Shown piece by piece: positions 1 through 6,670 of a stretch of DNA of 8,664 bases. How positions within the stretch are numbered: the first letter of the stretch is position 1; each line of letters begins with the position of its first letter. A model generated the notes under the pieces. The model ran no database searches and was not told the origin of the DNA. It was given only the letters and a program-made list of their open reading frames with translations. This DNA comes from Clostridia bacterium (GTDB taxonomy: Bacteria > Bacillota_A > Clostridia > Oscillospirales > CAG-272): the NCBI GenBank assembly GCA_017547395.1, contig JAFYPS010000139.1, positions 1 to 8,664 of the forward strand, read 5' to 3'. The position numbers were made by a program, and so were the translations under genes.

Positions 1-695
1 AGGTTTATTTTACCGCTATCGGTAAGCACCTCAAGCGAAAAATCCTCGGCAATTCCGATAACCTTGCCCTCTCCGACAGTTTCTCCGCCGCGAATTATGT
101 CAACTTCCCTTTGCAACAGCATATTTCGGCTTACGTATCCGTCAAAATGCGGCTTTGCCTTAAGGATACGATAATATTTTTCAAAGTTTGCGAGTATGTC
201 GCTGACTATTTTTTCTCTGTCAAAAGCCTCACCGCATCTGAAAATCGCGCCCGCGATATCTTTGATGCTCTCATCAAAGCCGCCGACAGGCTCCGTCAGG
301 TTAAGTCCGATGCCAAGAATGGCATATTCAAGTTTATCACCCGAAATTCTACCCTCGGTGAGAATTCCGCAAACCTTTTTGCCGTCAAGATAAACGTCGT
401 TAACCCATTTTATCTGCGCAGATTTTCCCGTGTACTTTTCAACGGTCTCAGACACTGCAACTGCCGCGGCAGTGGTAATAAGCAGTGAGTTTTCGGGAGA
501 AAACGCAGGCCTCAGCAAAACGCTCATATAAATACCGCAGTTTTTCTCCGAAACAAAGTTTCTGCCCATTCGTCCGCGCCCATTGGTCTGCGAGGATGCA
601 AGAATTACTATGCCCTCTTTTGCACCTTCATTTGCTCGTTGCGCCGCAATATCGTTGGTAGAAGTCACAGAGTCAAATCTCTCGATTTTAAACAT
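1..695 (-). CDS. birA: Biotin--[acetyl-CoA-carboxylase] ligase, C-terminus cut by window edge
   Basis: Biotin-protein ligase makes biotinyl-5'-AMP from biotin and ATP and transfers biotin to a lysine of carrier proteins such as the acetyl-CoA carboxylase BCCP subunit. The window holds 231 codons from the ATG at 693-695 and leaves the left edge in frame. Visible motifs: STN near residues 12-14; the adenylate-binding loop QTNGRGRMGR at 36-45; KWVND at 96-100 (usually KWPND); and DGKKVCGIL, where K107 matches the catalytic lysine of E. coli BirA. The C-terminal SH3-like domain is just beginning at the edge. The protein starts directly at the catalytic domain, so the N-terminal winged-helix repressor domain of bifunctional BirA is absent and it is probably a monofunctional (class I) ligase. 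It is the last gene seen in the five-gene operon, starting 1 base after the DUF896 stop with only a weak Shine-Dalgarno, which suggests translational coupling. Confidence 0.93.
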   Translation of the reverse strand, partial: MFKIERFDSVTSTNDIAAQRANEGAKEGIVILASSQTNGRGRMGRNFVSEKNCGIYMSVLLRPAFSPENSLLITTAAAVAVSETVEKYTGKSAQIKWVNDVYLDGKKVCGILTEGRISGDKLEYAILGIGLNLTEPVGGFDESIKDIAGAIFRCGEAFDREKIVSDILANFEKYYRILKAKPHFDGYVSRNMLLQREVDIIRGGETVGEGKVIGIAEDFSLEVLTDSGKIN

Positions 696-696
696 C

Positions 697-900
697 TCAG
701 TTTTTCTTCTTCAGTGCTTCTTTAGATCCGTCGGGGCGCTGAATAACGGTATTATTCAATATGCCGCCAAAGGAAGCGCGGAACTCTGCGATATACTCTG
801 CCCTGAGTGCCGCCTGCTCTGCCTTTTCTTCCTCCGAAAGTTCGCTTTCCTTTGCCTTTCTGGCAAGAAAGTTTATTCGGTCAAGCTTTTCTTTTTCCAT
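697..900 (-). CDS. DUF896 (UPF0291, YnzC-type) small protein
   Basis: A 67-residue protein of the DUF896/UPF0291 family, which includes B. subtilis YnzC and is common in Firmicutes. The family signature is clear: RINFLARKAKE at residues 8-18, then SEEEKAEQAALRAEYI and FRASFGGIL. YnzC structures are short helical hairpins; the molecular function is not known, although some homologues are linked to the SOS operon (yneA-yneB-ynzC). The C-terminus contains PDG followed by a lysine-rich tail. The start codon overlaps the aminotransferase stop by one base (TAATG arrangement at 898-902), and birA follows after one base. The nearest Shine-Dalgarno-like AAGGA is about 12 bases upstream, a little far, again fitting coupling to the upstream gene. 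The family call is secure; a functional link to the neighbours is unproven. Confidence 0.9.
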   Translation of the reverse strand: MEKEKLDRINFLARKAKESELSEEEKAEQAALRAEYIAEFRASFGGILNNTVIQRPDGSKEALKKKN

Positions 901-2069
901 TATTTCTTAATATCCTTAATAAATTCTTCCATACGGTCGAGCGCCGCGGTAAGATGCTCGATAGAATACGCATACGAAATGCGCGCAAATCCCTCGCTGC
1001 CGCTACCGAACGCGCTTCCCGGAACTATGGCAACTCTCTTTTCCTCAAGGAGTCGCTGACAGAATTCCTCGCTTGACATACCGAAATTGTCAATGCGCGG
1101 GAAAACGTAGAAGGCTCCTTCGGGAAGAAAGCACTCAACGCCCATATCGTGCAATCTGCTCACAACGTACGTACGGCGGAAGTCATACTGCTCTTTCATA
1201 CGGATAACGTCTGCATCACCGTTATTTATCGCCTCAACGCCCGCAAACTGCGAAGCGGTTGAAGCACACATAATTCCGTACTGATGGAGCTTTAAAATCT
1301 CGCGTACGAGCGGCTCGGGTGCCGCAACGTAACCAAGACGCCAGCCTGTCATTGCATATGCTTTTGAGAATCCGTTTACAACTATAGTGCGCTCGCGCAT
1401 ACCCTCAAATGATGCAATCGACGTATGCTCTACTCCGTATGTAAGTTCGCTGTATATCTCGTCAGAAAGCACGAGAATGTCGCGCTCTATAAAATACGGG
1501 ACGATTTTTTCAAGATCCTCTTTCGTCATTATCGCACCGGTGGGGTTGTTCGGGTAAGAAAGAATGACGGCCTTTGTCTTTTCGGTAAGCAGAGGCTCGA
1601 GTTTTTCGGGGGTAACCTTGAAGCAGTCCTTTACCTCTGTATAAAGCGGAACGGCAACGCCGCCCATAATCTCAATAAGGGGAGAATAGCAGACAAAGCA
1701 CGGCTCGGGAACTATTATCTCATCGCCGGGATTTATAATAGCTCGAAGCGCCATATCTATAGCCTCACTGCCGCCAACGGTAACGATAACCTCGTGCATA
1801 GGCTCGTACGAAAGTCCAAAGCGACGGTTAAGATAGTTCGCAATACCGACTCTCAGTTCGGGAAGACCGCTGTTTGAGGTATAATATGTCTTGTTTTTGG
1901 TAATCGACTCTACAGCCGCATTTGAAATATGATAAGGTGTGGGGAAATCAGGCTGACCAACGGTCAGACCGATAACGTCTTTCATTTCGCCGAGCATATC
2001 AAAAAACTTGCGTATGCCCGATGGCTTCATCACCTGCACCTTATCGGAAAGCAGTTTAGAATAATCCAT
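900..2069 (-). CDS. PLP-dependent class I/II aminotransferase
   Basis: A 389-residue fold-type I aminotransferase that moves an amino group between an amino acid and a 2-oxo acid in the cytoplasm; this subgroup includes aspartate, aromatic and branched-chain aminotransferases (PatA/AspC-like). Catalytic landmarks are intact: YPNNPTG with the cofactor-binding asparagine at N175; SDEIYSE with D203 (bonding the pyridine nitrogen) and Y206; the Schiff-base lysine K236 in NGFSKAYAMTGWRLGY; and the substrate carboxylate-binding arginine R363 in FARISYAYS. Length is typical. The exact substrate cannot be read from sequence. The ATG overlaps the stop of the Lrp/AsnC gene by one base. Lrp/AsnC regulators often control adjacent amino-acid metabolism genes, so this enzyme is a plausible target or source of the regulator's ligand (inference). 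Confidence 0.95.
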   Translation of the reverse strand: MDYSKLLSDKVQVMKPSGIRKFFDMLGEMKDVIGLTVGQPDFPTPYHISNAAVESITKNKTYYTSNSGLPELRVGIANYLNRRFGLSYEPMHEVIVTVGGSEAIDMALRAIINPGDEIIVPEPCFVCYSPLIEIMGGVAVPLYTEVKDCFKVTPEKLEPLLTEKTKAVILSYPNNPTGAIMTKEDLEKIVPYFIERDILVLSDEIYSELTYGVEHTSIASFEGMRERTIVVNGFSKAYAMTGWRLGYVAAPEPLVREILKLHQYGIMCASTASQFAGVEAINNGDADVIRMKEQYDFRRTYVVSRLHDMGVECFLPEGAFYVFPRIDNFGMSSEEFCQRLLEEKRVAIVPGSAFGSGSEGFARISYAYSIEHLTAALDRMEEFIKDIKK

Positions 2070-2551
2070 CAGTTGCAGTTTCCTCTCTCGTCAAAATTTG
2101 CAGGACCGTAAACTACGCCCTTGTCCTTGTACTTGCGAAGCACGAAATGAGTAGCGGTAGAAAGCACAGCCTCAAGAGGTGCAAGGCGCTGAGCAACGAA
2201 AAGTGCAACCTCGCGAATGGTTTTTCCCTCAAGAATTACACAAAGGTCATAGGAACCCGACATAAGATACACGCTCTGTACCTCGGGATAATTATAAATG
2301 CGCTCTGCAATAGCGTCAAAGCCACGGTTGTACTGAGGAGTAACCTTAAGCTCGATAAGAGCAGTAGCATACTCACGGTCGGTCTTATCCCAGTCAACAA
2401 TTGCCTTGTATCCGAGGATTACGCCCTCTTTTTCATAATAATCAACTATTTTTTTAATGTCGCCTTCTTCTTTTGAAAGCATCATTGCAATCTGCTTTGC
2501 AGAAAGTCTGCCGTCCTTTTCAAGCAGTTCGAGAATCTTGTTATCCATCAT
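2069..2551 (-). CDS. Lrp/AsnC family transcriptional regulator
   Basis: A 160-residue feast/famine regulator. The N-terminal winged helix-turn-helix (about residues 3-60) shows the family pattern: ILELLEKDGRLSAKQIA, then a recognition segment and EKEGVILGYKAIVDWDK. The C-terminal RAM/AsnC ligand-binding domain (about 62-140) includes YPEVQSVYLMSGSYDLCVI, the beta strands that form the dimer and the amino-acid pocket. Such proteins form dimers to octamers and respond to amino acids. Two adjacent ATGs (2549-2551 and 2546-2548) could start translation. The upstream one is chosen because it overlaps the MutS-like stop in a 4-base ATGA and has AAAGGA about 5 bases upstream. It lies directly upstream of the aminotransferase, its likely target, although autoregulation would have to act at the promoter before the MutS-like gene. 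The effector is unknown. Confidence 0.93.
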   Translation of the reverse strand: MMDNKILELLEKDGRLSAKQIAMMLSKEEGDIKKIVDYYEKEGVILGYKAIVDWDKTDREYATALIELKVTPQYNRGFDAIAERIYNYPEVQSVYLMSGSYDLCVILEGKTIREVALFVAQRLAPLEAVLSTATHFVLRKYKDKGVVYGPANFDERGNCN

Positions 2552-4161
2552 TTATTCCTTTCGATAGTATCAGAAATTTTTTCAAACGACAAGCCGTATT
2601 TATCAGCGATGTCCTTGGCGTAGGACTTGCCGTCCGGTTTTTGACGAAGTATCTTGAACGAGCGTGAGCCGTCCTCCGAAATCTTCGCAACAAGCGTATC
2701 AATCTTTGTTCCGCCGAATGCAGCCGCCTCCGCATTCAGCTCTGCGGCGCGGGCGGCAAGCGAGTGCAGATGAGTTGAGAAAACCGTTCTGCATCCAACC
2801 TTTGAAAAACCGAGCAAAATCTCGGCAGCTATATACGACGCCTCATATGCACCCGTAGACGAAAGTGATTCATCAAGCAAAACTATTGCGCCCGAGTCAC
2901 ACACGGAAAAAATATCGTTAAGTCTTGCGCACTCTTCACCAAGGCGTCCCTTATCAACGGTGTCGCCGCTCTCGGTCGGAAAATGTGTGAAAACTCCGCT
3001 TGCGGGGCTGTATTCAAATTCCTTTGCGGGAACAAGCATTCCAAGCTGGCAGAATGCCGCGGCAAGCCCCACCGCGCAGGTAATAACGCTTTTACCGCCT
3101 CGGTTCGGTCCCGTAAGAATGTAAATCATTCCCTCTTCATCAAACGTAAAATCGTTTTCTACGCTCTTTTCCTCAATGGCAAGTGCCACTGCGGGATTGT
3201 AAAGTCCTTTTGCGAAAAATCTGCGCTCCGAAGCATCGTAAAGATGAGGCACGGAAAGCGTCAACCCTTTGTCGCGCAAGCGTTCCATAAGTCTTGTCGC
3301 GCATACCGCGAACTCTATCTCCGGCATAACCTCCATAAGAAAAGAGGTATTGTCAAGGACGTAAGTCTGCACTATTTTTTTCCAGGAACGTACCGAAGAC
3401 TTGAACACGTCACCTATTGCGGTATTTATAGCAATGCTCATCGCCGTTTTCTGATTGTCGTTTTGTCCTTTAGCAAAAGGGGAAAGAGGTGCAAGCAAAG
3501 TATACTCATCGCTTGCAAAACTCATTCTGAGAATCTTATCAATTGTGTCGCCCGACTTGAAAGGCTTTGAATTTATAGAAAGCACACCGCATTTTTCTGC
3601 AGAAAGCGTTGAGTCGAGATTTACACCGATAGTAATGCTCTTTATATCGCGAACGCGGTTTGTAAGCTCGGAAAGCTTACGGTTGAGTTCACTGTAATAC
3701 TCGCTCTCTGCAATGGTGCGCACATATTCGCAAAGTGAAATAAGCGCCTTTGCTTTTAATCTGTCGCGTACAGGAAGAAGCCCGTCGCGGAGAATCTCAA
3801 CGGTAGATATATAAAGCTCTATCTCGGAAAGCGAGAGAAGATACGCGTCTGTCGTGCGCTCGCTCGACGAGGACATACGGCGAAGCTCACCTATATCCGA
3901 AAGTACCGGAAGCACCTTTACAAACGTGTCGGAAATCTCTCGCACCTCAAGCATATCGGAAAATATCCCGGCGCGATAATCAATTACTTCTCTGTCTGTT
4001 GTGAAATAGCTCACAAGAGAACTGTTTTTAAGGGAGATAAGGTCGGTGAGTCCGAGACTCGCGGCAGTTTCTTCTGTAACGTACGGTCTTTTTTCACCTG
4101 CCTCGTGCATACGTTTCATTTCACGGGTCGGGTAAAGCAGACTGAAGTCAAACTGTTCCAT
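2548..4161 (-). CDS. Short MutS-family ATPase (core/lever and ATPase domains only)
   Basis: A 537-residue MutS-superfamily protein. The C-terminal ATPase is clear: Walker A GPNRGGKS at 351-358 (family form GPNxxGKS), Walker B IVLLDES with D430 and E431, and STHLHSL with H464 and H466, equivalent to the FATHYHEL switch of MutS. Residues about 40-330 look like the helical core and lever of MutS domain III, including a conserved-looking NLD segment. The mismatch-recognition domain with its FxE motif is missing, so this is not canonical MutS (about 850 residues). There is no C-terminal Smr nuclease domain, so it is not MutS2. It belongs to the poorly characterised short MutS homologues; a role in recombination, repair or ribosome handling is unknown. 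The start is supported by AAAGGAGA 7-8 bases upstream. It is the first gene of the five-gene operon, with the promoter at 4189-4222. Confidence 0.88.
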   Translation of the reverse strand: MEQFDFSLLYPTREMKRMHEAGEKRPYVTEETAASLGLTDLISLKNSSLVSYFTTDREVIDYRAGIFSDMLEVREISDTFVKVLPVLSDIGELRRMSSSSERTTDAYLLSLSEIELYISTVEILRDGLLPVRDRLKAKALISLCEYVRTIAESEYYSELNRKLSELTNRVRDIKSITIGVNLDSTLSAEKCGVLSINSKPFKSGDTIDKILRMSFASDEYTLLAPLSPFAKGQNDNQKTAMSIAINTAIGDVFKSSVRSWKKIVQTYVLDNTSFLMEVMPEIEFAVCATRLMERLRDKGLTLSVPHLYDASERRFFAKGLYNPAVALAIEEKSVENDFTFDEEGMIYILTGPNRGGKSVITCAVGLAAAFCQLGMLVPAKEFEYSPASGVFTHFPTESGDTVDKGRLGEECARLNDIFSVCDSGAIVLLDESLSSTGAYEASYIAAEILLGFSKVGCRTVFSTHLHSLAARAAELNAEAAAFGGTKIDTLVAKISEDGSRSFKILRQKPDGKSYAKDIADKYGLSFEKISDTIERNK

Positions 4162-4188
4162 TTTAATCTCTCCTTTCTCAATCGTTAC

Positions 4189-4222
4189 ATTATAGTATAA
4201 CAGTTTTCGATTCTTTTTGCAA
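4189..4222 (-). promoter_or_regulatory. Promoter of the mutS-like/lrp/aminotransferase/DUF896/birA operon
   Basis: On the minus strand, TTGCAA (4217-4222) is followed after exactly 17 bases by TATACT (4194-4199), a good sigma-A arrangement. A perfect TATAAT overlaps it by one base at 4189-4194, though it lacks a good -35 at the right distance. It sits 28 bases upstream of the MutS-like start and just after the terminator of the preceding gene, which supports this being where the operon begins. Which -10 is used is undecided. Confidence 0.7.
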
Positions 4223-4232
4223 TATTATATAG

Positions 4233-4266
4233 AAAAAAACAACCGGGTTCACCGAACCCGGTTGTT
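4233..4266 (-). terminator. Intrinsic terminator after the M23-like gene
   Basis: A perfect 13-bp GC-rich stem (arms 4254-4266 and 4238-4250) with a 3-base loop is followed on the minus strand by a run of seven or more T residues. It begins 6 bases after the stop of the M23-like gene. There is no T-run on the plus-strand side, so it acts in one direction and separates this gene from the MutS-like operon. Confidence 0.93.
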
Positions 4267-4272
4267 GAGACT

Positions 4273-5937
4273 TTAGTTGAAAGAAATTCCCGAACCCCAG
4301 ATGAAGTCGTATGCACATACGGGAACGTCAAATACCGTAAGTCCGATATATGCAAGACCACCCTTGGTGAAGCCTGTGGAACCGCTCTTTCCGACAACGT
4401 CGCCCTTTGCAACAACGTCGCCCTTTGAGGCGGTGATTTGACTAAGATTATGATACCAGCTGATAATGCCGTAGCCGTGATCAACCGCAACGACGTTGCC
4501 GGCGTATGCAGTGGTGGTAGCCGCAACTACTTTACCGCCCATTACCGCGTAAATATCAGAGCCTTCCTTGAGATAGTACTCAATGCCGTCAAGCTGGAAC
4601 TTTTCGTTCGTAGGCTTTACGGTCTGCGTACGGCCGTATCCCGCCTTAACACTGTATCCGGTATCGTTCGACTTGCTTACGCCCGTGCCGAACGCGGAGC
4701 CGTCAAAGTAAGCTGTGTCAAGTGCGCCCGATGCAACCTCTTTTACAAGGTTGTCGTAGGTTGCAAGCGTTTGAGCATTGCGAGTTGCATCGGCAACGGC
4801 TTTAGTAACGTCATAAACGTTTGTGCCAAACTTCTTTTCCTCTACGGTAAGAGAAAGCGCATAATTTACACCCTCATAACCGAACACGAGAGAATACTCG
4901 CCCGATGCAGTATCGTATGCAGTGGGAAGGAATGCATAAGCGGTAGTTCCGTCAAGATAGAACTTGGGTGTGATTTCCTTGCCGCCGTGAGTAAGTACGG
5001 GTTCGGACTTGAAAGTAATCTTTGATGCATCCTTGATTCCGGTAGCGCTGAGCATTGCCACGTCACCGGGGATAAAGGGGATATAATCGTTGCCTGCATC
5101 TGCGCCCGAAGCGCTGAGAGTGATAAAGAACTCGGTTGCAGCCTCGATATTCAGAATAAAGTTATACTTTGCAGTACCGCTTGACATATGCTCATCGTTG
5201 CCAAGCCACTGTGCATTTGCCGAAATTTCAAGTACGGAGTGCTTCTTTGTATCAACTGCGCCCGCAAGACCTGAGTAGTCACCGCTGTAAAGCAGTTCAC
5301 CGTCGGCACACTTTACGTCAACGTTGAAGGTATAAGGCTGACGGGTGAAATTAAATTCAAGACCGTTTCTACCCGTATATGCAACCTTCTCGGAAGTAGT
5401 CTTTGCAACGTTACTGCCCATATTGCTTCCGCCGGCGGTCTTGAACGCCCACTCATATTCGCTTGGAACAAGCACGTTTTCACCGTTGGTAAGCGTGGGG
5501 AGATACGCCTCACTGTAAAGGCACTGCGCATACTTGGTTTCAAGGAACTCTGCCGCATCTTCTTCGCCTACGAGATAAGCAATTCCGTCCTTATCGGTAT
5601 AGTAAACGGAGCTTGTATTGAGGGAGAAGAAATAGCGGTATTCGGTCGAACGGTTTCCGTCCTTATATGTAACCTTGAAATAATTGGCGCTTGAAAGGCT
5701 TTCGGGCGGAGTGGAAAGCTCTATCGCATTTTTATTTATCTTTTCAAGCAGCTTTGCAACCGAACTCTCGGTAGTCTCCTCATACACAATGCCAATAGGG
5801 TCACTGATTGAAAGCGCGCTCGCCTTGTCGACTGTAACGGGAGTGCTGCTGAGACTGATGTAGTTCGCAACTGCAATATAAGTCGGTATAAAAAGCAACA
5901 CTATAAGCAGTGCTATTATCCATTTATTATTCTTCAT
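4273..5937 (-). CDS. Membrane-anchored M23/LytM-fold protein with degenerate active site (probable pseudopeptidase)
   Basis: A 554-residue protein with a short basic N-terminus and one hydrophobic segment (about residues 6-28, WIIALLIVLLFIPTYIAVA), which should place the rest outside the membrane. Residues about 30-430 are an unrecognised extracytoplasmic region, Ser/Thr/Ala/Tyr-rich and probably beta-rich. Residues about 445-545 match the M23 (LytM/lysostaphin-type) endopeptidase fold: GSDIYAVMGGKVVAA, VVAVDHGYGIISWYHNLS, KGDVVAKGDVVGKSGSTG. Aligned to LytM without gaps, the HxxxD zinc motif reads L449...E453 and the HxH motif reads L528-A-Y530, so the zinc ligands are gone; H487 and H496 remain. 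Degenerate M23 proteins such as EnvC, NlpD and B. subtilis SpoIIQ act as scaffolds or activators, so a structural envelope role is likelier than peptidoglycan cleavage. The start has GGAGG 10 bases upstream. It is a single-gene unit with its own promoter and terminator. Confidence 0.85.
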   Translation of the reverse strand: MKNNKWIIALLIVLLFIPTYIAVANYISLSSTPVTVDKASALSISDPIGIVYEETTESSVAKLLEKINKNAIELSTPPESLSSANYFKVTYKDGNRSTEYRYFFSLNTSSVYYTDKDGIAYLVGEEDAAEFLETKYAQCLYSEAYLPTLTNGENVLVPSEYEWAFKTAGGSNMGSNVAKTTSEKVAYTGRNGLEFNFTRQPYTFNVDVKCADGELLYSGDYSGLAGAVDTKKHSVLEISANAQWLGNDEHMSSGTAKYNFILNIEAATEFFITLSASGADAGNDYIPFIPGDVAMLSATGIKDASKITFKSEPVLTHGGKEITPKFYLDGTTAYAFLPTAYDTASGEYSLVFGYEGVNYALSLTVEEKKFGTNVYDVTKAVADATRNAQTLATYDNLVKEVASGALDTAYFDGSAFGTGVSKSNDTGYSVKAGYGRTQTVKPTNEKFQLDGIEYYLKEGSDIYAVMGGKVVAATTTAYAGNVVAVDHGYGIISWYHNLSQITASKGDVVAKGDVVGKSGSTGFTKGGLAYIGLTVFDVPVCAYDFIWGSGISFN

Positions 5938-5974
5938 TCTACAAATTCCTCCGCTTTTTACATCTATCGAAAAT

Positions 5975-5983
5975 ATTATAGCA
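5975..5983 (-). promoter_or_regulatory. Extended -10 promoter for the M23-like gene
   Basis: The minus strand reads TGCTATAAT, a perfect -10 with the TGn extension. No convincing -35 is seen 16-18 bases upstream, which is tolerated by extended -10 promoters. It lies about 38 bases before the start codon, with GGAGG in between. No terminator is visible between this site and the end of the small gene upstream, so some read-through from 6023-6576 is possible. Confidence 0.65.
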
Positions 5984-6022
5984 TAAAGAAAAGTAAAATA
6001 ATAGTCTTTTTTGAAATAGTTT

Positions 6023-6376
6023 TTAATTTTTCTTTAAATATGTATTGTGCTTTCGTCGGACGTATGATTCATCGTGCTCTCCCGTAAGAAAAGCGATTCT
6101 TTGCCATGTTTTGACACCGTCGAAATATCTGAGCATAAAGATTTCCCGTAAAAGCGCATCTTCTATGGAATTTACAAATTCAACAAGCTCGCTCTCCTCG
6201 CGCTTCAGTCTTAAAAGATAACTGTCAAGGAGAGCGCGCTCCGCCGAAATTGCTCCAAGCAACGCAAAGTCGCCCTGCGCATCTTTAATCTGTCTCGCCA
6301 TATCCGCCATACGTCGCTTTGTACGGGTTATTTCTCGTCGCAACGAGCGAAGCGAAAGAAGTTTTTCCGCCGTCAT
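6023..6376 (-). CDS. Phage-type sigma-70 region 4-like regulator (DUF1492/RinA-ArpU-like)
   Basis: A 117-residue protein with a basic, helical N-terminal half (about 1-70, heptad-like, many R/K/E) and a C-terminal helix-turn-helix resembling sigma-70 region 4. Residues about 71-114 read IEDALLREIFMLRYFDGVKTW followed by QRIAFLTG and YVRRKHNTYL. This matches the pattern (L)RxIxxLRYxxGxxWxxIA...vrrxhxxxL seen in DUF1492 and RinA/ArpU-type phage late-gene activators of Firmicutes. Such proteins bind DNA and typically switch on structural or packaging genes. No such phage genes occur in the window. It overlaps the upstream coiled-coil gene by 4 bases (ATGA at 6373-6376) and has GGAGG 10 bases before the start. 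Assignment rests on motif resemblance only; it could equally be a domesticated phage regulator. Confidence 0.75.
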   Translation of the reverse strand: MTAEKLLSLRSLRREITRTKRRMADMARQIKDAQGDFALLGAISAERALLDSYLLRLKREESELVEFVNSIEDALLREIFMLRYFDGVKTWQRIAFLTGEHDESYVRRKHNTYLKKN

Positions 6377-6576
6377 CCGAGCAGCGCCTCCATATCGCTC
6401 ACAAGCTCATTGAAACGCTCTATAGCGCGGTCAATCCGTTTGATCTCATATTCAAGCTCTTCTTTCCGCTCATTTTCCTCGTCTATCCGTGCGGAAAGTT
6501 CGCTTATCCTGTCAAGTATCTGTCTGCGGCTCATTAAATATCCTCCGTTGCGAGTGCCGTCACTAAAAAATGCCAT
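6373..6576 (-). CDS. Small coiled-coil protein of phage-like regulatory module
   Basis: I do not recognise a named family. The 67-residue product is almost wholly charged helix: from about residue 18 it reads RQILDRISELSARIDEENER and continues with heptad spacing of I/L residues to the end, predicting a coiled coil. There is no membrane segment. Two starts are plausible. ATG at 6574-6576 has AAAGGA 8 bases upstream; ATG at 6532-6534 (giving 53 residues, MSRRQ...) has an ideal GGAGG 7 bases upstream. The coiled coil is intact in both. It overlaps the DUF1492-like gene by 4 bases, so the two are co-transcribed, probably from the promoter at 6671-6699. A partner role for the next gene product or for the repressor is possible but unproven. 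Confidence 0.7.
   Translation of the reverse strand: MAFFSDGTRNGGYLMSRRQILDRISELSARIDEENERKEELEYEIKRIDRAIERFNELVSDMEALLG
6532..6546 (-). promoter_or_regulatory. Strong internal ribosome-binding site and alternative start of the coiled-coil gene
   Basis: The minus strand has GGAGG, 7 bases, then ATG, a near-ideal site lying 14 codons inside the longer reading frame. It may be the main start, giving a 53-residue protein, or it may produce a second, shorter form. Confidence 0.55.
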
Positions 6577-6604
6577 ATGTCAGTTCCTTTATTGAAAAAA
6601 TCTA

Positions 6605-6633
6605 TTGAAATACTGAAATATCTGTGATACAAT
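6605..6633 (+). promoter_or_regulatory. Promoter for the XRE repressor gene
   Basis: TTGAAA (6605-6610), a 17-base spacer and TACAAT (6628-6633) with a TG extension (TGATACAAT) form a strong sigma-A promoter reading right. Transcription should start near 6640, giving a leader of about 90 bases. The left arm of the inverted repeat (6609-6629) fills the spacer and enters the -10, so a protein bound there would block this promoter; the natural candidate is the repressor it drives. Confidence 0.7.
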
Positions 6634-6669
6634 GGAAGTACGGGGCATTATCACAGATATTTCTGTATT
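6609..6669. repeat. Inverted repeat, probable operator pair for the XRE repressor
   Basis: The arms 6615-6629 and 6649-6663 (TATCACAGATATTTC on the plus strand) are perfect 15-base inverted copies, 19 bases apart. They extend to 21-base arms (6609-6629 and 6649-6669) with one mismatch. Each arm contains an 11-base palindrome of the form TATCnnnGATA: TATCTGTGATA at 6619-6629 and TATCACAGATA at 6649-6659, with centres 30 bases (about three helical turns) apart. A related ATTTTTCTGTATG lies at 6683-6695. Small palindromes on one DNA face between facing promoters are typical of phage repressor operators. Binding by the adjacent XRE protein is inference. Confidence 0.75.
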
Positions 6670-6670
6670 A

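Noticed and set aside
583..1059. A 158-codon plus-strand open frame across birA, the DUF896 gene and the aminotransferase 3' end.
   Set aside because: It lies antisense to three genes with clear family motifs, has no sensible ribosome-binding site, and its product has no recognisable domain.
2983..3570. A 195-codon plus-strand open frame.
   Set aside because: It is antisense to the MutS-like ATPase, including its Walker A region; composition is Cys/Arg/His-rich as expected for a shadow frame.
4394..4427. Two direct 16-base copies (ACAACGTCGCCCTTTG), 18 bases apart.
   Set aside because: They encode the repeated KGDVV/KGDVVG segment normal for the M23 fold, so the repeat is explained by coding sequence.
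4438..5025. A 195-codon plus-strand open frame.
   Set aside because: It is antisense to the M23-like gene, which has a promoter, ribosome-binding site, membrane segment and terminator of its own.
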